NCBI GenBank assembly: GCA_004210455.1
Contig: SEFA01000022.1
Span: 1-64,000 of the forward strand
Direction of reading: 5' to 3'
DNA from: Rubrivivax sp.
GTDB lineage: Bacteria > Pseudomonadota > Gammaproteobacteria > Burkholderiales > Burkholderiaceae_C
DNA: 64,000 nucleotides
Position 1 is the stretch's first letter; each line of letters starts with the position of its first letter. The position numbers and the translations under genes are program-made. Positions 24,901-32,850 of this stretch are shown in pieces. A model generated the notes under the pieces. The model ran no database searches, had not been told where the DNA came from, and saw only the letters and a list, made by a program, of their open reading frames with translations.

Positions 24901-26190
24901 ATGACCGCACCCGCGGTCCTCGAGATCACCCCCGCGACCCTGGGCGGCGACCGCCTCGGCGCTCGCCATGAGCCGTTGCGACGCGTGCTCGCTCGCATCC
25001 AGCAAGGGCGGCTGGCGCTCACGCTGCCCGATGGGCGCCGCGTGGAGGCCATTGGCCCGTACCCCGGCCCATCCGCCGCGCTGCACCTGCATCGTTGGAG
25101 ACCGGCATTGCGGTTGCTGTTGCAGGGCGACCTGGGCCTCGCGTTCTCGTATCGGGACGGCGACTGGAGCACGCCCGACCTGACGGCACTGCTGTCGTTC
25201 GGGATCGCGAACGAGACGGCGCTGGGCACCGTCGCCGAGACGCGTGGCCCGGCGCGCTGGATCTCGCGGCTGCTGCACCGCGCGAACGCCAACACGCGCA
25301 GCGGCAGCCGGCACAACATCGCCGCGCACTACGACCTCGGCAACCGCTTCTACGAGCGGTGGCTGGACGACAGCATGCTGTATTCGAGCGCGATATACGG
25401 CGAGCCGCGGGAGGGCATGGGCGCCGGCGCTACAGGAACGGACATCGACGTCGATGCGGGTTCACTGGAGGAAGCGCAGGCGAGACGGCTGGATCGCATC
25501 GTCGAGCTGCTGGATCTGCGCGCGGGCCAGCGGGTGCTGGAGATCGGCTGCGGCTGGGGCACGCTCGCGGCGACGCTGGCCAAGCGCTGCGGCGTGGAAG
25601 TGGTCGGTCTGACGCTGTCGACCGAGCAGCTGCGCTTCGCACAGGCGCGCGCCGAGCAGTGGGGCGTGTCCGGTCAGGTCGACCTGCGCCTGCAGGACTA
25701 CCGGGACGTCGAAGGCCGCTTCGACCGCATCGTCTCGATCGAGATGATCGAGGCCGTGGGCGAGGCGTACTGGCCGGTCTATTTCTCGACCTTGCGCGAC
25801 CGGCTCAAGCCTGACGGCGTGGCGGTCCTGCAAGCCATCACCATCGACGAACCGCACTTCGAGCGTTATCGCGCGAACCCGGATTTCATCCAGCGCTGCA
25901 TCTTTCCCGGCGGCATGCTTCCGACGCCGACGCGCATGGCCGAAGAGGCCCGGCAGGCGCGGTTGAGCTTCTCGACGCAGGCGCGTTTCGGGCTCGGCTA
26001 CGCGGCCACGCTGGTCGAATGGCGCCGGCGTTTCCTGGCCGAATGGCCGGCCATCGAGGCCCAGGGATTCGACCTGCCGTTCAAGCGGCTGTGGGAGTAC
26101 TACCTCAGCTATTGCGAAGCCGGTTTCCGCTCCGGCCGGGTGGATGTCGGTCTTTACAGGCTCACGCATTCGTCGCATCCGTCGCGGTAG
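24901..26190 (+). CDS. Cyclopropane-fatty-acyl-phospholipid synthase family protein
   Basis: The 429-residue protein has the full CFA layout: an N-terminal lipid-binding domain (about 20-120), the AHYDLGN motif (142-148) and SAM motif EIGCGWG (214-220). YSSAIY, SIEMIEAVGEAYW and IFPGGMLPT follow. An insert rich in Gly and Asp (about 171-187) lies between YSSAIY and the SAM domain. It would methylate unsaturated acyl chains of membrane phospholipids. ATG 24901 is chosen because GAAGAGAG precedes it; earlier in-frame ATGs overlap DUF1365 and lack a binding site. Confidence 0.88.
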   Translation: MTAPAVLEITPATLGGDRLGARHEPLRRVLARIQQGRLALTLPDGRRVEAIGPYPGPSAALHLHRWRPALRLLLQGDLGLAFSYRDGDWSTPDLTALLSFGIANETALGTVAETRGPARWISRLLHRANANTRSGSRHNIAAHYDLGNRFYERWLDDSMLYSSAIYGEPREGMGAGATGTDIDVDAGSLEEAQARRLDRIVELLDLRAGQRVLEIGCGWGTLAATLAKRCGVEVVGLTLSTEQLRFAQARAEQWGVSGQVDLRLQDYRDVEGRFDRIVSIEMIEAVGEAYWPVYFSTLRDRLKPDGVAVLQAITIDEPHFERYRANPDFIQRCIFPGGMLPTPTRMAEEARQARLSFSTQARFGLGYAATLVEWRRRFLAEWPAIEAQGFDLPFKRLWEYYLSYCEAGFRSGRVDVGLYRLTHSSHPSR

Positions 26191-26229
26191 CATGTCCTTC
26201 TGAATCAATGCCAGCAGTAGACCGCGCCG

Positions 26230-26772
26230 ATGTACGAACGCCCGTTCACCGCCCATTCCCTCGACGTCGCCATCTCTGAATTGCTCGCCGCCACGGCGGA
26301 TGGTTTCGACCCCGATCTCGACGCGCGGATCACCGGCGTCCTGAAAGGCCTGCGCGAGCAGCTGCACATGGACGTCGTGTTCGTCTCGGAATTCCAGGAC
26401 GGGGAACGTGTGTTCCGTTTCGTCGACGGCCAGTCGGAGATCGAGGTGCAGGTTGGCGATTCGGCGCCGCTGGAGCAGAGCTACTGCCAGCGCATCGTCG
26501 AAGGTCGTGCGCCGGAGTTGATGACGAACGCCGCCGCCGTGGCTGCCGAGTTGAAACTCCCGCCGACACCGGTCCCCATCGGCGCCCATCTGAGCGCGCC
26601 GGTGGTGCTGTCGGACGGCCGCGTCTTCGGCACGGTGTGCTGCTTCAGCGTCCAGCCGAACCCGGGTCTCCGGTCCGAGGACCTCTCGCGCCTGAAGGGC
26701 TGCGCGCGCCTCGTCGCGCGCAAGGTCGAGGCCCAGGACTTCCTGGACACGCTGCCGTTCGATAACGATTGA
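26230..26772 (+). CDS. GAF-domain protein
   Basis: The 180-residue protein is a single GAF domain (about 30-170) with typical elements: MDVVFVSEFQDGERVFRFVDG, SYCQRIVEGRAPELM and the GAHLSAPVVLSDGRVFGTVCCFS core. The SYCQRIVEGR string resembles GAF modules of bacterial signalling proteins. No output domain is attached, so it may act as a stand-alone sensor or partner protein. It follows the CFA gene by 39 bases on the same strand and may be read from the same operon. Confidence 0.85.
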   Translation: MYERPFTAHSLDVAISELLAATADGFDPDLDARITGVLKGLREQLHMDVVFVSEFQDGERVFRFVDGQSEIEVQVGDSAPLEQSYCQRIVEGRAPELMTNAAAVAAELKLPPTPVPIGAHLSAPVVLSDGRVFGTVCCFSVQPNPGLRSEDLSRLKGCARLVARKVEAQDFLDTLPFDND

Positions 26773-26863
26773 CAGCGACTGACACCGATTGAGCGGGCAT
26801 GGCTGTTTCTGGTGTGCGCGCTATGCACCAGGGACTGCTGATCGCTGCCGCATCGGCTGAGGG

Positions 26864-27457
26864 TCAGGACTTGAGGTCCGGACGCGGGACGGCCCAGCGA
26901 TAGAGTTGCTCCTCGAAGGCCGCGAGCGCGACGACGCGCAGCAACACGTCGAGTTCCTCGAGCACCTGTCCCATCACCGCGTGGTCGTGCGCCACCCTTT
27001 CGGCGGAGTCGTCGGACCGCATCACCTCCACGTGGTGCTTCAGCAGCTGGACGCGATCGCAGATGCCGTCGAAGGCGGCGCGGGTGGTGATCTTGCGGTT
27101 CAGCACGAAGCACCTCGATTCGCGGTTTGACGGGCAGGGCGGCGCGCCGTGTCCGCTCGTGGCGCTGAGCAGCGGCGGAGCGCTTTGGAGCAGCTCGAGG
27201 ACATCGTCCCAAGCGTATTCCAGCGGCTTGCGATCGAGGAAGGCGGCGCGGCGAGGCGGGAGGTCTTCGCCGTCGCCGACCGCAGGATCCGCGATGAGGG
27301 CGGCGTCGTCGCGGATCCGGCGGGCGAGGGCCGCGATGTAGCGCAGCGGATGGTCGTTGATAGCGGCGTCGACATCGACATCGACATCGACATCGACGTG
27401 GGCATCAACGACGGGGTCTGAGGCGGGCGGAAGTTCAGCATCGGTCAGGCGGGTCAT
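26864..27457 (-). CDS. Hypothetical protein with Asp-Val repeat
   Basis: The 197-residue soluble protein has an acidic N-terminal stretch of repeated Asp-Val (VDVDVDVDVD, about 22-31) coded by a 6-bp tandem repeat. After it come helical segments with HPLRYIAALARRIRDDAALI and FDGICDRVQLLKHHVEVM. It has no signal peptide. The ribosome binding site GGGAAAG before ATG 27457 is good. I do not recognise a family. It is convergent with the GAF gene. Confidence 0.55.
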   Translation of the reverse strand: MTRLTDAELPPASDPVVDAHVDVDVDVDVDAAINDHPLRYIAALARRIRDDAALIADPAVGDGEDLPPRRAAFLDRKPLEYAWDDVLELLQSAPPLLSATSGHGAPPCPSNRESRCFVLNRKITTRAAFDGICDRVQLLKHHVEVMRSDDSAERVAHDHAVMGQVLEELDVLLRVVALAAFEEQLYRWAVPRPDLKS

Positions 27458-27795
27458 GGTGTCTTTCCCAAGAGTTGGCGCAATGGCCGACGGGAAGGAC
27501 GGGTTGATCCGCGCGATCGGGTGGGCGAGATGTCGAAACACGTAAGGAAGCGCCGTGTGGCCGTCCTCGCGGAGTGGCCCATCTCGCCCAATGAACGCGC
27601 AGAGTTCGGGGGCGAAAGTGGCCGCTCTATCGGGGCGGCCTACCGCTTCCTTTCAGGTGCTTCGAACACCTGGGACCTATCGTCGCGAATGACGTCCATT
27701 CGCGCCATGACCGACTTCAGTGCAAGTCGAAGGTCCGATGCCTGGGATCAGTAGGGAGGGAGACTTGGATCGGGAGTCTCGGGCCAGAACGGCGC
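27458..27795. other. Intergenic region with inverted repeats, no gene seen
   Basis: No convincing gene lies here. TGGGCGAGATG (27522-27532) is repeated inverted at 27580-27590, AAGGAAGCG (27544-27552) is inverted at 27644-27652, and CAGGTG/CACCTG form a small hairpin at 27654-27672. The first two pairs cross each other, as in a pseudoknot. Whether it is a transcribed structure is unknown. Confidence 0.4.
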
Positions 27796-28557
27796 TCAAA
27801 CGGGATCGTATTTGGCCAGCCAACGCGAGAGCCAGAACGTGCGACGCAAGGTCTGGAGCTCTTCCAGGCGCGACGTGCAGAACTGTTGACCGATGCGCTT
27901 CTCAATGTCGCGCACGGCGATCGCCCGGGCCAATGCCGGCCCGAATCCAGTCGCGAGCAGGTAGGTCACCGCGCCGCCAAGCAGCGGCATGGCAAGCCAC
28001 ACGACATCGTTGGCCTGCCACCCGCCCATCTGCAACAGCAGCGGGGCGTTGAGCGCCAAGGCGGCCAGGAATGCGACCTTGCCGATGGTGGGTTGGCGCG
28101 GCGCCGGCATCGGGCGGACGCGATGCCGCGGGAGATCGAGCAGCGGTTCCAGCGGCTTGGGGATCTGGCCGGGCGACGCGACGAGATGCCGACGTTCCGA
28201 CCAGTAGCCCGAAGCCAGGCCGCCGATCGTCAAGAGGAGTGCGATGCCAAGGGCGAGTGCTTGGAGATCCGGTCGCTGCGCGCGCCATGCCAGCGCGGTG
28301 GTCGACGCCACCAGCAGGCTGCCGAAGAACATCAGCGTCAAGGGCAGGGACCAGAGAGCCTCTCGAGGCGAATAGCGGCTGCGGTATTTGATGTGGAGGC
28401 CGGCGATCAGAAAGAGCAGCCCCGTCACCGGGGCCACCGCGAACAGGACCGCCTTCGGCAGCGCGAATGCCCACAGCGCCGGCACCACGAACAGGCCGGC
28501 GCCGAACATGGCGAAAGGAACGTTCTTCAGCGTCTTCAAATCGTCCGGTGGTCTCAC
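27796..28557 (-). CDS. Hypothetical multi-pass membrane protein (GTG start)
   Basis: The 253-residue protein has about six membrane helices, in two N-terminal pairs (about 12-60 and 70-115) and one C-terminal pair (about 160-215). Between them lies a cytoplasmic loop (SPGQIPKPLEPLLDLPRHRV). The end is basic and helical (LEELQTLRRTFWLSRWL). The start is GTG 28557, with GGGAG seven bases upstream, preferred over an internal ATG. No family is recognised, and no enzymatic motif is seen. Neighbouring genes are also unknown membrane proteins. Confidence 0.6.
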   Translation of the reverse strand: MRPPDDLKTLKNVPFAMFGAGLFVVPALWAFALPKAVLFAVAPVTGLLFLIAGLHIKYRSRYSPREALWSLPLTLMFFGSLLVASTTALAWRAQRPDLQALALGIALLLTIGGLASGYWSERRHLVASPGQIPKPLEPLLDLPRHRVRPMPAPRQPTIGKVAFLAALALNAPLLLQMGGWQANDVVWLAMPLLGGAVTYLLATGFGPALARAIAVRDIEKRIGQQFCTSRLEELQTLRRTFWLSRWLAKYDPV

Positions 28558-28721
28558 CGTGGAACTCCCAGCGCGTTGCGCTACGCGTCGAGGAATTCAT
28601 TCTGGGCATCTTCTTCATGCCGGTCAGTTGTCGAAGGTCATCAGGGAATGATGAAATGCCGGCGCGGGAATCCCAGCGAAGGTGATCGGCCATTGCGGCG
28701 AAGCAGCCGACGTGTGTCGTC

Positions 28722-29282
28722 TTACTTCAGCTTGTGATCCTCCCGCTTGGCCTCTTGCATGGCCTCGGGCTCAAGTTCCTCGGCGGAGCGGTTCAGATGG
28801 ATGAACAACCCCCAGCCGGTGAGCAGTGCGCCGACCGCGAAGACCATGGCCGCCGCGTGCAGCAGCAGCGTCGAATCGGAATGCGCGGCGCGGAAGGTCG
28901 CGACCAGCGCCTCGATCGCGAGCGCGACCACGATGACGACCATGAATCGAGACAGGAAACGCCGCACGCGCGTCGGGGCGCTGATGTGGGCCGTGCGGAT
29001 GACTTCCTCTTCGGTGATCGTCTGGGCGATCTGCAGCGCCACGACCGCGGCGGCGAGCACGCCCATCGCCTCGATGACCAGTTGCGCGGCCTTGTCGTCC
29101 CAGTCGAGGTGGAGCGCCATCCAGGCTTCCTTGGCCGCGATCGCGAGCAGCAGCAGCGCCATGGCCGTGAAGAGCAGCGCCAACGCGGCGTGCACCACGG
29201 AGAAGCCTCGCAGCAGCACGGGGACGGTGTCCTCGTCTGCGGGTGTCGGATCGCGGTCGGTGGAGGGGGCGGCTGGCTTCAT
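28722..29282 (-). CDS. Hypothetical four-helix membrane protein
   Basis: The 186-residue protein has four membrane helices (about 25-50, 65-85, 110-135 and 140-165), short loops, and a charged C-terminal tail (EELEPEAMQEAKREDHKLK). Such a layout fits a small integral membrane protein that spans the bilayer with both termini in the cytoplasm. ATG 29282 has GAGGGG very close upstream; a longer frame to 29381 has a proline- and arginine-rich N-terminus and is less likely. No family recognised. Confidence 0.58.
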   Translation of the reverse strand: MKPAAPSTDRDPTPADEDTVPVLLRGFSVVHAALALLFTAMALLLLAIAAKEAWMALHLDWDDKAAQLVIEAMGVLAAAVVALQIAQTITEEEVIRTAHISAPTRVRRFLSRFMVVIVVALAIEALVATFRAAHSDSTLLLHAAAMVFAVGALLTGWGLFIHLNRSAEELEPEAMQEAKREDHKLK

Positions 29283-29699
29283 CCCCTCACAGTAGGCGAC
29301 GGGGGCGACGAAATCTGTAGGAAGGGCCGCCATGCCGCTGACGGACGAGCGGCGATCCGGAATGGATCGTCCGGGTACCATCGGCAGGCCGACGTCGCCG
29401 AACGGTAGATGCTCCGCTGCGCAGCGCCATCAAGAATTCAGGATTCAACACCTGCCGCGCACAGCTGGAACATTAGCATCGAGGGAATGCAACAAGTGAA
29501 CAAGATGAAGAACTCGCGCGTCTGGACGGCGCGCCAGTGGCTCCGGCCGGAGGTTTTGAAGCGCCTGCTGCACGGGCGTTGACGGGGAGGGTTGAGCCCT
29601 TCGCGCGATGACGCATGGTGACCGGGAGGTCGTCGTTTCGTCGCGGGAATCGTTTCACCCGTTTAACCCCATCGGCCCACCGGCCTGAGGAATTCGACC
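29283..29699. other. Intergenic region, one possible micro-ORF
   Basis: A 417-base gap between divergent genes. Apart from the 31-codon frame at 29487-29582, I see no gene, repeat or strong hairpin. It must hold the promoters of the membrane protein gene (minus) and the oxygenase gene (plus). Confidence 0.4.
29487..29582 (+). CDS. Possible 31-residue peptide
   Basis: A short frame starts at ATG 29487 after GAGGGA and ends at TGA 29580-29582. The peptide is basic (MQQVNKMKNSRVWTARQWLR then PEVLKRLLHGR) and could form an amphipathic helix. The support is only the ribosome binding site and the composition; it may be chance. Confidence 0.2.
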   Translation: MQQVNKMKNSRVWTARQWLRPEVLKRLLHGR

Positions 29700-30254
29700 A
29701 TGCAAGTTCAACGACATGGCGCCGGCATCTTCACCATCAGCGACTTTCTCTCTCCGCAGGAATGTGACGGCTTCATCGCGCGCAGCGAGGGGCGCGGTTT
29801 CGTTGCCGCCGGCATCCAGATCGACGGCGAGGAGCAGATGCTCAAGGACGTCAGAAACAACGACCGCGTCATCTGGGACGACCCGGCCCTGGCGGCCACC
29901 CTGTTTGAACGCGCCCGTCCGCTGTTGCCCGCCGCCGTCGACGGCTATCGGCTGGCCGGTCTGAACGACCGGTTCCGCTACTACCGATACGCGCAGACGC
30001 AACGTTTCGACTGGCACTTCGACGGTTCCGTCGGGCTGCCCGACGGGCGGGAGAGCTTGTTGACCTTCATGGTCTATCTCAATGACGATTTCACCGGCGG
30101 GCGGACCGATTTCGGTTGGGAATCCATCGCGCCGGTGCGCGGCCTGGCACTCGTCTTCCCACATCACCGTCGCCATCGAGGTGCCGCAGTGACGTCCGGG
30201 CACAAGTACGTCCTGAGATCGGACGTCATGTATGGAAAAGTCGGCTCGGACTGA
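29700..30254 (+). CDS. 2OG-Fe(II) oxygenase (prolyl-4-hydroxylase-like)
   Basis: The 184-residue protein has the iron-binding HxD at His106/Asp108 (FDWHFDGS), the distal His159 in FPHHRRHRGAAV, and 2-oxoglutarate-binding Arg173 (HKYVLRSDVMY). This is the P4Hc fold of small bacterial and eukaryotic dioxygenases that hydroxylate protein or small-molecule substrates. The usual H-E-G at the distal site is H-R-G here, a change next to the metal ligand. GAGGAA precedes ATG 29700. The substrate is not predictable. Confidence 0.83.
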   Translation: MQVQRHGAGIFTISDFLSPQECDGFIARSEGRGFVAAGIQIDGEEQMLKDVRNNDRVIWDDPALAATLFERARPLLPAAVDGYRLAGLNDRFRYYRYAQTQRFDWHFDGSVGLPDGRESLLTFMVYLNDDFTGGRTDFGWESIAPVRGLALVFPHHRRHRGAAVTSGHKYVLRSDVMYGKVGSD

Positions 30255-30314
30255 TACCCTGGAGGGGCAGGCGGTCGTCGTGTCGGGGACTTGCCGGGAC
30301 ATCAAGGAACTGCA

Positions 30315-30533
30315 GTGAAGACGATCGACGAGATGTTGAACCTGGACCTGATCACGGTGGCGCAGCACCAGGAGATCGATGCGTGGATCGCGAGAGCCAG
30401 CTCGCCGGAAGAGATCCTGCAGATGCCGGCCGAACTCTGGCAGGCCGTCGAGCGCGCCAGCGAAGCGATGGGCGTCGATGTCGACCTGATGCGGCCGCCG
30501 GCGCTGGACGCCGGCGGTCACGCGGTCGAGTAA
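30315..30533 (+). CDS. Small hypothetical protein (GTG start)
   Basis: The 72-residue acidic helical protein starts at GTG 30315 with AAGGAA five bases upstream. Helices are evident in TVAQHQEIDAWIARA and PAELWQAVERASEAMG. The short layout, with an N-terminal DEMLNLDLIT segment, recalls small regulatory or chaperone-like proteins of Burkholderiales, but I cannot name the family. It ends three bases before the convergent VWA lipoprotein gene. Confidence 0.6.
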   Translation: MKTIDEMLNLDLITVAQHQEIDAWIARASSPEEILQMPAELWQAVERASEAMGVDVDLMRPPALDAGGHAVE

Positions 30534-30536
30534 GCC

Positions 30537-32249
30537 TCAGCGCTTCAGGCTGGCCGACAGCTCGGCCAGTCTGGCGAATTCCGCGCGGTGGCCGTACCGG
30601 TCCTCGCCGCGCGCCTCGCGGGCCAGCGGCACGAACTGGTCGGGACCGTAGTCACCGATCAGCGAACTGCCCCGCAACCACTGACCCCATGCGGCCACCG
30701 CCACCGCGAACCGTGTGTCGGCGTCCAGCGAGGCCAAGGTCGGCATGGCCCGCGGCCTCATGACCGGCAGCTCCACCAACTGGCTCGTCTCCTGGCCCGG
30801 CGGCTTGTAGCGCAGCTTGATCCAGGCCAGTTCGCCATTCCTGCCGACGCGCGGCGCATCCTTCGCCGCCTTGTCCTCGTTGCCGTAGCGCAGCGGATCG
30901 ACGCTGCCCTTCGCGCCGGTCGGCACGAACTCGTACAGTGCCGTGACCTGGTGGCCGGCGCCGATGTCGCCCGCGTCCACCTTGTCGTTGTTGAAGTCCT
31001 CGCGCTTGAGCGCGTGCAGTTCGTAGCCGATCAGGCGGTACTCCTGCACCGTCGCCGGGTTGAACTCGACCTGCAGCTTCAGGTCCTGCGCGATCGTCGC
31101 CAGCGTCGAGGTCATCTCGTTGACCAGCACCTTGTGCGCTTCCTGCAGCGAGTCCAGGTAGTGGTAGCTGCCGTTGCCGGTGTCGGCCAGCTTCTTCATC
31201 AGCGCTTCGTTGAAGTTGGACTGGCCCACGCCCAGCGCCGTCAAGGTGATGCCGCTCTTGCGTTCGCCCTCGATCATCTTCTTGAGCGTCTCCTGGTTGG
31301 TCTCGCCGATGTTCATGTCGCCGTCGGTGGCCAGCAGCACGCGGTTGATGCCTTCCGGGATGAAGGACTCGCGGGCCTGGGCGTAGGCGAGCTTCAGGCC
31401 GCCTTCCCCGTAGGTGCCGCCTCCGGCGCCCAACTGGTCGATGGCGTCGTTGATGGCCGTCTTGCGGTCGCCGGACGTCGGCGGCAGCGCGACGCGCGTG
31501 CCGCTGGCGTAGGTGACCACGCTCACCCGGTCCACCGGGCGCAGTTGCGCGGTCAGCAGCTTCAGCGCCGACTTCACGAGCGGCAGCCGGTCCTCGGGGC
31601 CCATCGAGCCCGAGACGTCGACCAGGAACACCAGGTTCGCCGGCGGCAGGCTTGCCTTGGCGATGTCCTTGCCCTTGATGGCGATGCGGATCAGGCCGCG
31701 GTCGGCGTTCCAGGGTGAGGCCAGCACCTGCGCGCGGACCTTGAACGGATCGCGCTCGCCGGCTTCGGGGCCGGGGGCGTCGAAGCCGAAGTAGTTGACC
31801 AGTTCCTCCACCCGCACCGCGTCCTGCGGCGGCAGTTGGCCGCGGTTGATGAAGCGGCGGATGTTGGCGTAGCTGCCGGTGTCGACACTGGCGCTGAAGG
31901 TGGAGACCGGCTGGTCAGCGGCGCGCTGCCAGGGGTTGTCGGAGAAGGCCGTGTACTTGGCCGTCGATGCCGGCGGCGGCATCGGCATCGGTCGGGGCGC
32001 GTAGGACGAGGCGGTGATCGCCGCGCGCTGCTCCCTCGCCATGGCCGGGGCCCCTGGCGCCGGCGGCGCCCTGTCGGCCATGACGGGAGCCGGCGCTGGC
32101 GCCGGTGCCGGCGGCAGGGTGGCGACAGGGGCCGGCTCCGGCGGCCTCGATTCGCCCTGCCGCTGCAGGGTGGTGCAACCGAAGAGCGTGGCGACCGCGG
32201 CCGTCAGCAGGACGGCCTGGGCGATCGTGGATCGGGACGGAAATGACAT
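30537..32249 (-). CDS. von Willebrand factor A domain lipoprotein (YfbK-like)
   Basis: The 570-residue protein has a signal peptide with lipobox LFGC (Cys25), a Pro/Ala-rich linker (35-100), an N-terminal VWA-associated domain (about 105-200) and a VWA domain with intact MIDAS DVSGS (Asp211, Ser213, Ser215). The C-terminal DUF3520-type domain carries LKLQVEFNPATVQEYRLIGYE. It resembles YfbK of enterobacteria, a metal-dependent adhesion-type surface lipoprotein of unknown partner. ATG 32249 has AGAGGGAG upstream. An N-terminal extension of the frame is unlikely. Confidence 0.87.
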   Translation of the reverse strand: MSFPSRSTIAQAVLLTAAVATLFGCTTLQRQGESRPPEPAPVATLPPAPAPAPAPVMADRAPPAPGAPAMAREQRAAITASSYAPRPMPMPPPASTAKYTAFSDNPWQRAADQPVSTFSASVDTGSYANIRRFINRGQLPPQDAVRVEELVNYFGFDAPGPEAGERDPFKVRAQVLASPWNADRGLIRIAIKGKDIAKASLPPANLVFLVDVSGSMGPEDRLPLVKSALKLLTAQLRPVDRVSVVTYASGTRVALPPTSGDRKTAINDAIDQLGAGGGTYGEGGLKLAYAQARESFIPEGINRVLLATDGDMNIGETNQETLKKMIEGERKSGITLTALGVGQSNFNEALMKKLADTGNGSYHYLDSLQEAHKVLVNEMTSTLATIAQDLKLQVEFNPATVQEYRLIGYELHALKREDFNNDKVDAGDIGAGHQVTALYEFVPTGAKGSVDPLRYGNEDKAAKDAPRVGRNGELAWIKLRYKPPGQETSQLVELPVMRPRAMPTLASLDADTRFAVAVAAWGQWLRGSSLIGDYGPDQFVPLAREARGEDRYGHRAEFARLAELSASLKR

Positions 32250-32537
32250 GGTTTCTCCCTCTGTGGTGCGGCCGGCGGGCGCCTCGGACGCCGTGCTGGC
32301 CGAATGCGGATCATCCTCGCGACGACCCGCTCGACGGTCAACGGGCGCGAGGGGGGATGGTTGACAGGTCACCGTCCCCGTGGAGGGGGAGAGCGGGAAC
32401 CCCTCCGGCGCGTGTAAACTCCCGCCCTTCACCGTATTTCCGACGCTGCTCCAGGCAACCGGTCGCCCGATTGGGTCCGAGGCCGGCGAGTCTGTGACTT
32501 CGGGCAGGTGTTTTTCAGTTCATTTACCGGAGCCAAC

Positions 32538-32702
32538 ATGGGCAACAAGATCATCACGGAAGCCGACCGCAAGGCCGCCCCCCGTCCCGTCGCGCCGAAG
32601 GGCGTGACCGTGACCTCGCATCGCGGTCAGAAGAGCAGCCTCGAGCGCGGTTCGCACACCCGCTCGAAGAAGAACCCGGGCAAGCGTCCGCACTCGGGTT
32701 GA
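32538..32702 (+). CDS. Small basic protein of unknown function
   Basis: The 54-residue protein is highly basic, begins MGNKIITEADRKAA and ends RSKKNPGKRPHSG. A disordered, nucleic-acid-binding style composition (VTSHRGQKSSLERGSHTRSK) suggests a ribosome- or DNA-associated peptide, an inference only. CGGAG lies eight bases before ATG 32538. Its own strong terminator follows 32 bases later, so it is a single-gene unit. I believe similar short proteins occur in Burkholderiales but cannot name the family. Confidence 0.65.
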   Translation: MGNKIITEADRKAAPRPVAPKGVTVTSHRGQKSSLERGSHTRSKKNPGKRPHSG

Positions 32703-32734
32703 GGTCGCGGGGAGTTTCTCCCCATCGATCCGAC

Positions 32735-32772
32735 AACAGGCCCATGCCCTCCGGCGGGGCCTGTTTTGTTTT
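32735..32772 (+). terminator. Intrinsic terminator of the small basic protein gene
   Basis: AACAGGCCC (32735-32743) pairs perfectly with GGGCCTGTT (32757-32765) over a 13-base loop, followed by TTGTTTTC. Confidence 0.85.
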
Positions 32773-32850
32773 CAGCGAGGCTCAAGCTTCAGCGTGGCTC
32801 AAGCCCTGAGCTCATGACCTGACCCTCGCGCCGCTGCCCGATCAATCGCC

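Noticed and set aside
27521-27754. Plus-strand 77-codon frame in the 27.5 kb gap
   Set aside because: Weak start, no motif, overlaps inverted repeats. Composition does not favour coding.
29473-29658. Minus-strand 61-codon frame
   Set aside because: Arg/Ser-rich with no ribosome binding site; probably noise opposite the gap.
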